Virus record (IMG/VR): IMGVR_UViG_3300045927_000094
Location: 1 to 31,975 of that record
DNA length: 31,975 bases
Source: a virus
Strand: one strand, 5' to 3'
Shown here: positions 27,181 to 31,975 of the stretch, in pieces
Numbering within the stretch: position 1 is the stretch's first letter
Layout of the letters: each line of letters begins with the position of its first letter
Program-made: the position numbers and the translations under genes
Notes under the pieces: model-generated
Told to the model about the DNA's origin: nothing
What the model saw: only the letters and a program-made list of their open reading frames with translations
The model's database searches: none

Positions 27181-30100
27181 ATTGGGGCGAGCGGTAAAAA
27201 GGAAGTATCCGGGAGCCTATAACGACCTCTCAGATGCGGATTTAGGGCGCGCGTTCAAGGCCAAGTACCCCGGCGCGTATGATGACTTCACGGACATCCC
27301 CGCACCAGCGCAGCCGTCGCCCGCCGCGCCTGGGGGGTTCCGGGCTGGCATATCTGGATTCGCGGCCCCTGTGACTGAAGCTCTCAGCGTCGGATTGCAG
27401 CGTGGCGGGGCATTTTTTGCTGAGAACGCGCTCGCCTTAGCCGAAACGATTCAGGGAATGAAGCGCGGCGACGTGGAACCGCTACAGGAAGCTATGGAAC
27501 TTGGGGCGCGGGGGGCGGCTTCCACCAGCGCGCAACTTGGCGACGTGATAACCGGCAGCAACCGTGCGGCGGAAGTTCCCGGCGCAGACCCGCAGGCGCT
27601 TGCCGAGGCGAAGCGGCAACAGATGGAACGCCGGACGAAGCGGTCAGAGTTTAAGGAAGGCTTTCAGGGCGTACAGAAAATGCGGGAAAGCGCCGATGTG
27701 AGAGCCGCGCGCGATCCGTCTCTCATCGGGAAGGCGATTCGACGCGGAACGGAGTTTGCCACGCTTGCGGCCCCGGCTGTCGCTACAGGCGTTGCCACAG
27801 GCGGAAGCGTTCCGGTAATGACCACTCTCGCCGCTCTGCAAAGCGCCGGACAGCCTGAAAACCTTGCGCTGAATGTGGCCCTCGAAGCAGCCCCTATTCC
27901 TTTGGGGCGCGCGTTCAGTGAAGGCGTTGACTCTGTTCGCCGGACGTTCGGCAAGGGCGCGGCGCAAGTAATCGAAGCGGAAGCAGCGCCCGCAATCGCG
28001 CCCCGGTTCCTGCGGGAAGGACTGCCCCCCGCCCCGACCGTTGACCCGCTGCCTGTCGCGTTTTCCAAACTCGGAACGGATAACATCGAACAAATCGGCG
28101 CGATGATCGCAAACGCAAACCGGCGCTTCGGAAAGAAGCGGACGCCCGAACAGATACAAAGCTCGATGGAGGACTACAAGGCGCTGCAGCAGTTGACGCC
28201 TGAAGAACACGCCGCGTTGGGGGAAGTTCTGCCAGTGCGGAATTATGCCCCCGTCAAGTCGGATTTCGCCGGTGAGGGCGCGTACGCGCAGGACATAGCC
28301 GATATTCCCATGGCGCAGGCCGACGCGCAGTTGCGGGCGAATATTAGGGGGATAGGGGATTTCTTCGAGCAGGAAGGCCGGGCCCTTCAAGCCGCCGAGG
28401 ACGCGGCGATCATGGGCGACATCGGCCCCGCCGCTACATCCGGCCAGATAGTGCAGCCCGCGCGCGTGAGCGCCGCTGACCTGATAACCTCTGCCCCGCC
28501 TTCCGTTCGTGCGGCAGCGGCGGGCGTCACAGGGCCAAGAGTCGGCGCAGACCTCGACGCGCTGAATGTCGCCGCCGCCCAGGGCGCGCCGCCTGTCCCG
28601 CCTGGAGATGTCCCGACCGGCTTCGGCGGACAAGCGCCACAGGGACAGCAGGCGCTTTTCGATGCCGCCGCGCGCTCGCCGTGGCAGGATACGGTGCTGG
28701 CGTATATTCGTGCGAACTTGCTTACTAATCCAGTGGGCCGCGCGCTCGACTTCGGCCAGACTATTATTAACCAGTTCGCGGACGCCGCTCTGCGCCCCGT
28801 TGCCGCCGCCGTGGATGTGGTCGTCTCAAAGCTTACCGGCCAGCGCAGCATTCTTGGGCCAAACATTAGAGACACGGGGCGCGCATTTGGTTCCATCAGG
28901 CAGGGATTGAGGGACGCGCGCGAGACGCTGAGGACGGGACGGCAGGCCATAGATAGCGCCGCCACTGACGACGTGCTGTATGGCCGTGAGATACGCAGCG
29001 GACTTGGCAGGGGCTTCGACGTTCCCGTCAACGGCCTGTTTCGACTTATTGGCGCGATGGATGCGCCCTTCCGCCGGTTCGCCTTCGCCCGCAACCTTCA
29101 GGAGCGCGCAAGACTCGCGGCGATCAACGAGGCGAAGCGCGGGCGGATTCCACGCGATCAGACCGTCGCCCGCGCGCGGGAATTGATAGACCGTGACGAC
29201 ATCATAGCCGCCGCTGTTCGTGACGGAGAGAAGGCCGTCTTGTCCGAATCCAATGTGATTTCCAGTTGGGTAGCAGCCCAAACGCGGAACTCCCCGACCG
29301 CGCGGCTGGCAGTTGGGCTGCTTCAGACGTTTTTGCGGATTCCGGCCAACGCGGTGTTTAAGGCGGCGGACTTCGCAGGGCTAGGCGGCGTCAAGATGCT
29401 GTACAAAATAGCGCGTGGCGGGCTTCGCAAGGCCAAAGGACAGGCATTCTTTCGGGACTTGGAGGAACAGCGAGTATTCGCGCAAAACGTCGCGGCGGGT
29501 TCATTCGGCGTGGCGGGTTTTATGTTGGGCATGGAGTTGGAAGAACGCGGCAAACTGGAAGGCTATTTCTACGTGGGCCGCAGGGACTTCCCCGGCAGAC
29601 ACGTTCCGACCTCGATTGAGATTGGCGGAACACGTTACGACGTGGGCAGATTGGGCGGCTTCATCTTCGCGCCGCTGTTTATCGGCGCAACCTACAACCG
29701 GCTCAGGAAGGAGGACGCGGGCAAGGCCAACGCATTACTCCGGTCATTCAGCGGACTCGTCCAGCAGGCCCCGGCGCTCGGCTATCACGGCGCGCCCGCG
29801 AAGGCGGGGCGGATACTGTCGGCGGACGATATGGTTGGCGAACTGAAAAAAGAAGCAGGCAGCACAGTGTCGGGCCTCATCCCTGCGCGTGGGTTTCTGG
29901 GCGCGACGGCCAAAGCTCTCGACCCTGCCAAGAAACGCGAGGCCGAAGGCTTTACCGGGCCGATAATGAACGCTATTCCGGGCCTGCGCGAGATGTTGCC
30001 GATAACGGGCAATGAAGCATTGGATGCTGCCGTTGACCGCAACAGCCCGCTACTTCTGGAAGTGCAGCGGTTGAAGATTCGAGTCGCGGAACTGCAGCGC

Positions 30101-30337
30101 AAGAAGGACGAACCGGAGGACACATTCAAGGCCCGCGTCCAACAGTTCGCACAGAACTACACAAGCTACGGGCTGCAGCTCATTCAGGATTCCCGCTTCC
30201 AGGCCGCGTCCGACGACGTGAAAGAACGCGCATTGAAGAAGCTCAACGAGAAAGCGAAGGGGCTAACCCATAAGGAATTTGCCAACCCGGAGATTGAACT
30301 CGCTCCGGGCTTGATTCTCGACATGGTGGAGAAATGA
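27164..30337 (+). CDS. Large internal virion / ejection protein
   Basis: 1057 residues, the largest gene. It begins with two tandem motifs of the G-R-A-x-K-x-K-Y-P-G-A-Y-x-D type (about 7-22 and 27-42), a repeat I know from phage virion proteins. A long Ala/Gly-rich helical region follows, then segments resembling the large polyvalent phage proteins: N-L-L-T-N-P-V-G-R-A-L-D-F-G (near 524) and F-L-R-I-P-A-N-A-V-F-K-A (near 724). A Gly/Ala hydrophobic patch near 780 could insert in membrane. No lysozyme or transglycosylase signature is visible. Likely the main DNA-ejection protein. Confidence 0.6.
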   Translation: MPDVTELGRAVKRKYPGAYNDLSDADLGRAFKAKYPGAYDDFTDIPAPAQPSPAAPGGFRAGISGFAAPVTEALSVGLQRGGAFFAENALALAETIQGMKRGDVEPLQEAMELGARGAASTSAQLGDVITGSNRAAEVPGADPQALAEAKRQQMERRTKRSEFKEGFQGVQKMRESADVRAARDPSLIGKAIRRGTEFATLAAPAVATGVATGGSVPVMTTLAALQSAGQPENLALNVALEAAPIPLGRAFSEGVDSVRRTFGKGAAQVIEAEAAPAIAPRFLREGLPPAPTVDPLPVAFSKLGTDNIEQIGAMIANANRRFGKKRTPEQIQSSMEDYKALQQLTPEEHAALGEVLPVRNYAPVKSDFAGEGAYAQDIADIPMAQADAQLRANIRGIGDFFEQEGRALQAAEDAAIMGDIGPAATSGQIVQPARVSAADLITSAPPSVRAAAAGVTGPRVGADLDALNVAAAQGAPPVPPGDVPTGFGGQAPQGQQALFDAAARSPWQDTVLAYIRANLLTNPVGRALDFGQTIINQFADAALRPVAAAVDVVVSKLTGQRSILGPNIRDTGRAFGSIRQGLRDARETLRTGRQAIDSAATDDVLYGREIRSGLGRGFDVPVNGLFRLIGAMDAPFRRFAFARNLQERARLAAINEAKRGRIPRDQTVARARELIDRDDIIAAAVRDGEKAVLSESNVISSWVAAQTRNSPTARLAVGLLQTFLRIPANAVFKAADFAGLGGVKMLYKIARGGLRKAKGQAFFRDLEEQRVFAQNVAAGSFGVAGFMLGMELEERGKLEGYFYVGRRDFPGRHVPTSIEIGGTRYDVGRLGGFIFAPLFIGATYNRLRKEDAGKANALLRSFSGLVQQAPALGYHGAPAKAGRILSADDMVGELKKEAGSTVSGLIPARGFLGATAKALDPAKKREAEGFTGPIMNAIPGLREMLPITGNEALDAAVDRNSPLLLEVQRLKIRVAELQRKKDEPEDTFKARVQQFAQNYTSYGLQLIQDSRFQAASDDVKERALKKLNEKAKGLTHKEFANPEIELAPGLILDMVEK

Positions 30338-31179
30338 AAATCCACATCCCGCAGAAATACATTCACGGCAGGATCAAGCGCGGCAGCATTTCCGTGGGCG
30401 GCGGCAGCGGTGAGGCGTCCCTGGCGCCCACTGCCATTGACGACATAAGAGTATCCGTCGAACCTGAAGGACTCGCGGGATTCGCGGACGACGGCCCTAT
30501 CGACGTATGGGCCGATGAAAGCGGGCATTCCCCGGCAAACGATTTTATTCAGGCGACCGAAGCAAATAAACCGATATGCAAGACGAACATTCTCAACGGG
30601 TTTCGCATTGCGCGGTTTGATGGCGTCTCCGACCGTATCAGCACTCAATACGGGCCAAAGGACGATACGGCAGACGGCTATACATTTGCTGCGGTCTTTC
30701 GTACTAACAGCCTGACCGCAAGACAGCTCATTCTGTGGACAGGCGATGCCAATAGTCCCGGTTTTCCGCCAAGTGGATTTGTCACATCCCCATTTTCAAT
30801 AACTGATGATGGCACGGCTAATTTAGTTGGTAATTTATTACACAATCCCGCTGGCCCCGACACTGTTAAATCGTACGCTTCGCTAACCGACACTGCGGAT
30901 TTCCACATTGGAATCTGCACCTTCAGCGGGATGACAGTCAACCCCGGCAACAAGACGACCCAGATGTTTCTTGATGGGGTCTTCGCCTCCCCTCAGACAT
31001 CGTCATTTAGTCTGGATTACACACAATTTGTAGCTTTAGTGAGGATGGGCACGCCGGGCAATCTGGCGTCCAATTTCTTCAATGGCGACATTGCCGCCGC
31101 TGCCATTTTTGCAAGGGCGCTGTCTTCGACTGAGATTACAGGGCTGTACACATTTTGGCGCAACAAATTCAATCTTTAA
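30334..31179 (+). CDS. LamG / concanavalin-A-like domain protein
   Basis: 281 residues, ATGA overlap with the preceding gene. A short basic/Gly-rich N-terminus (1-30) may anchor to the particle. Residues about 85-275 show the laminin-G-type jelly-roll pattern, with F-D-G-V-S-D-R near its start and F-F-N-G-D-I-A-A-A-A-I-F-A-R-A-L-S at its end. Such domains bind carbohydrates. Expected role: receptor recognition or decoration. The gene is at the end of the structural run. Confidence 0.65.
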   Translation: MKIHIPQKYIHGRIKRGSISVGGGSGEASLAPTAIDDIRVSVEPEGLAGFADDGPIDVWADESGHSPANDFIQATEANKPICKTNILNGFRIARFDGVSDRISTQYGPKDDTADGYTFAAVFRTNSLTARQLILWTGDANSPGFPPSGFVTSPFSITDDGTANLVGNLLHNPAGPDTVKSYASLTDTADFHIGICTFSGMTVNPGNKTTQMFLDGVFASPQTSSFSLDYTQFVALVRMGTPGNLASNFFNGDIAAAAIFARALSSTEITGLYTFWRNKFNL

Positions 31180-31195
31180 TGGAGTCTCCCCCAAT

Positions 31196-31405
31196 ATGAA
31201 ACTAGAAGCGATTTCCATCATTATCACCAATCTTGCCCTGGTCGTTGGCGCGGTCTGGCGCATGGGGTTCCTGCTGTCCAAGATCGAAGTCCGTATTGTT
31301 CACGTTGAAGAGAAGCTTGGCATTTTCAACGGCGAGTCTCTGCGCCGTCTCTCCGACCTCGAATCGCGCATCCTCTACCTTGAGCGCATCGAGAAGCGTT
31401 CTTGA
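31196..31405 (+). CDS. Small membrane protein with coiled coil, holin-like candidate
   Basis: 69 residues from ATG 31196. One transmembrane helix (about 5-27: A-I-S-I-I-I-T-N-L-A-L-V-V-G-A-V) is followed by a charged coiled coil (28-66). Placement after the structural genes and topology would fit a holin accessory or a small lysis protein, but no endolysin gene lies nearby to confirm it. The stop overlaps the -35 box of the next promoter. Confidence 0.5.
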   Translation: MKLEAISIIITNLALVVGAVWRMGFLLSKIEVRIVHVEEKLGIFNGESLRRLSDLESRILYLERIEKRS

Positions 31406-31429
31406 CTTCCCAGCCCGGCGTTCTATAAT
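31402..31429 (+). promoter_or_regulatory. Strong promoter for the gene at 31446
   Basis: TTGACT (31402-31407), 16-bp spacer, perfect -10 TATAAT (31424-31429). The same -35 and spacing occur at 6529. It gives the terminal membrane-protein gene its own expression, independent of the late operon. Confidence 0.8.
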
Positions 31430-31445
31430 GCGCGCCGGAGGAACC

Positions 31446-31742
31446 ATGAAAAACACCATCATTCGCATCGCCATCTACATCCCAATAATTTCATTCTTTT
31501 GGTGGATATTCACTCCGGGCTTTTTCGCCCCCCAGAACTTTCCCGGCCCGCCCGTCGCTCAGGCAATAAGTTATCTCGCCTTCTACGGCGTTACTTACGG
31601 CGTCTGGATCGTCGCCTACGAAGCCTGCTATCGGCTTGCGAGATATGTTTGGAAGCCGAAGTCCGCGCCCGTTCCTGAGACTCAGAGACTTGAACCGCAG
31701 GAGACGCGGCCCACTACCGGATTAGGAGTCAACCAAAGATAG
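31446..31742 (+). CDS. Two-helix membrane protein, possible holin or lysogenic conversion gene
   Basis: 98 residues behind CCGGAGGAACC. Two hydrophobic segments (about 5-25, with S-F-F-W-W-I-F, and 38-66, with G-V-T-Y-G-V-W-I-V-A-Y) and a Pro-rich cytoplasmic tail. Class II holin topology is possible. Its own near-consensus promoter and isolation from the operon fit a gene expressed outside the late programme, such as an exclusion or conversion factor. Its 3' end overlaps that of the convergent gene by 14 bp. Family not recognised. Confidence 0.55.
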   Translation: MKNTIIRIAIYIPIISFFWWIFTPGFFAPQNFPGPPVAQAISYLAFYGVTYGVWIVAYEACYRLARYVWKPKSAPVPETQRLEPQETRPTTGLGVNQR

Positions 31743-31887
31743 CCAGAGTGATAACCAATGCGGCAATGATGGCGAGTTCGGTTGCCACAAATAGATAGTC
31801 TTCCCTGTCCCAAGGCGTGTGCCAGCCTTTATTAGCCTCGGCCAAATCTTGCAGTTCCATTTCAGTGTTAAGGTTTTCCGGTGTCAT
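31729..31887 (-). CDS. Small leftward membrane protein with duplicated start region
   Basis: 52 residues from the ATG at 31887. The first ten residues (M-T-P-E-N-L-N-T-E-M) equal those of the gene at 8990 because the DNA is an inverted copy; the rest is different, with a linker containing H-T-P-W-D-R-E-D and one C-terminal transmembrane helix (about 31-51). A GAGGA precedes the ATG as at 8990. Likely tail-anchored. Convergent with the gene at 31446. Confidence 0.5.
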   Translation of the reverse strand: MTPENLNTEMELQDLAEANKGWHTPWDREDYLFVATELAIIAALVITLAIFG

Positions 31888-31975
31888 CGCTTCCTCAATT
31901 TTCACAGGGTTGGCCGTGCTATAGCCTCGTTCCAACAGTCTAGGTAGGCCGCGATAAGCGTTTCGCCTACACCAC
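31862..31975 (-). repeat. 114-bp inverted repeat, right copy
   Basis: Exact reverse complement of 8902-9015, running to the very last base of the window. Extends an unknown distance further. Confidence 0.9.
31902..31975 (-). CDS. Partial gene, C-terminal end identical to the gene at 8760
   Basis: About 24 codons entering from the right edge, ending at TGA 31904-31902, identical to the last codons of 8760-8975. The N-terminal part lies beyond the window. It shows that a homologous two-gene module sits at both places in opposite orientation. Confidence 0.6.
   Translation of the reverse strand, partial: GVGETLIAAYLDCWNEAIARPTL

Noticed and set aside
27644-28633. Long antisense frames (also 12721-13590, 15840-16580, 16977-17963, 21223-22056)
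   Set aside because: These mirror well-supported rightward genes with high third-position GC; Arg/Gly/His-rich translations and no promoters or ribosome sites.
27164-30337. Endolysin or transglycosylase domain in the 1057-residue protein
   Set aside because: No catalytic Glu context or other lysozyme motif could be recognised by eye.
1-31975. Complete circular genome with overlapping ends
   Set aside because: The first bases do not recur at the right end, and joining 31975 to 1 does not put the two partial leftward frames in register. Completeness cannot be claimed.
1-31975. CRISPR array, insertion sequence or transposase
   Set aside because: No regularly spaced repeats and no transposase-like frame; the only recombinase is the integrase.

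Overview
The window is most of the genome of a temperate tailed phage of the short-tailed (podovirus-like) type. It carries an integrase next to what looks like an intact attP, an early region of small genes, and one long rightward late operon (terL, portal, scaffold, capsid, P22 gp10-like tail protein, three ejection-type proteins). There is no contractile sheath, tape measure or tail tube set. The host cannot be named. A signal-peptide beta-barrel protein suggests a diderm host, the attP core looks like the 3' end of a tRNA-Ser gene, and ribosome binding sites are strong GGAGG types. Because the att core is flanked on both sides by the same short arm repeats, the sequence looks like the unintegrated form rather than a prophage.

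Layout. 1-1170: GC-rich hairpins, then two divergent ribbon-helix-helix (RHH) genes whose promoters share overlapping -35 boxes next to a 17-bp palindrome; this looks like the lysogeny switch. 1117-4809: a strong promoter bracketed by TGCAGG half-sites drives an early operon (SWIM-type protein, small unknowns, RecT annealing protein, excisionase-like HTH). 4852-6390: tyrosine integrase with its ribosome binding site in a hairpin, a coiled-coil gene, attP and a terminator. 6529-8439: an operator-like promoter and a cassette of about ten tiny genes, with a 114-nt hairpin-forming segment and a 32-bp duplicated ribosome-binding leader. 8440-8759: mostly non-coding. 8760-9973: four small genes closed by a strong terminator.

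9987-31405 is the late region. Promoter 9987 starts an HTH gene, terS, terL, portal, an outer-membrane beta-barrel gene and a zinc-ribbon gene, ending in a terminator at 15789. A second promoter at 15818 starts scaffold, major capsid, decoration protein, a 679-residue methyltransferase / zinc cluster / FkbM-type methyltransferase / glycosyltransferase fusion, head-tail adaptor, gp10-like tail protein, tail fibre, ejection proteins, a LamG-type protein and a small membrane protein. The right end has a separately promoted two-helix membrane protein and a convergent leftward membrane protein whose start region is an exact 114-bp inverted copy of 8902-9015.

Not seen: endolysin, exonuclease partner for RecT, replicative helicase, primase or polymerase. 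Either these lie outside the window or the phage uses host functions or unrecognised proteins. The multidomain glyco/methyl enzyme placed among the capsid genes and the all-RHH switch are the most unusual items. All functional calls come from reading the translations and motifs; no database search was possible.
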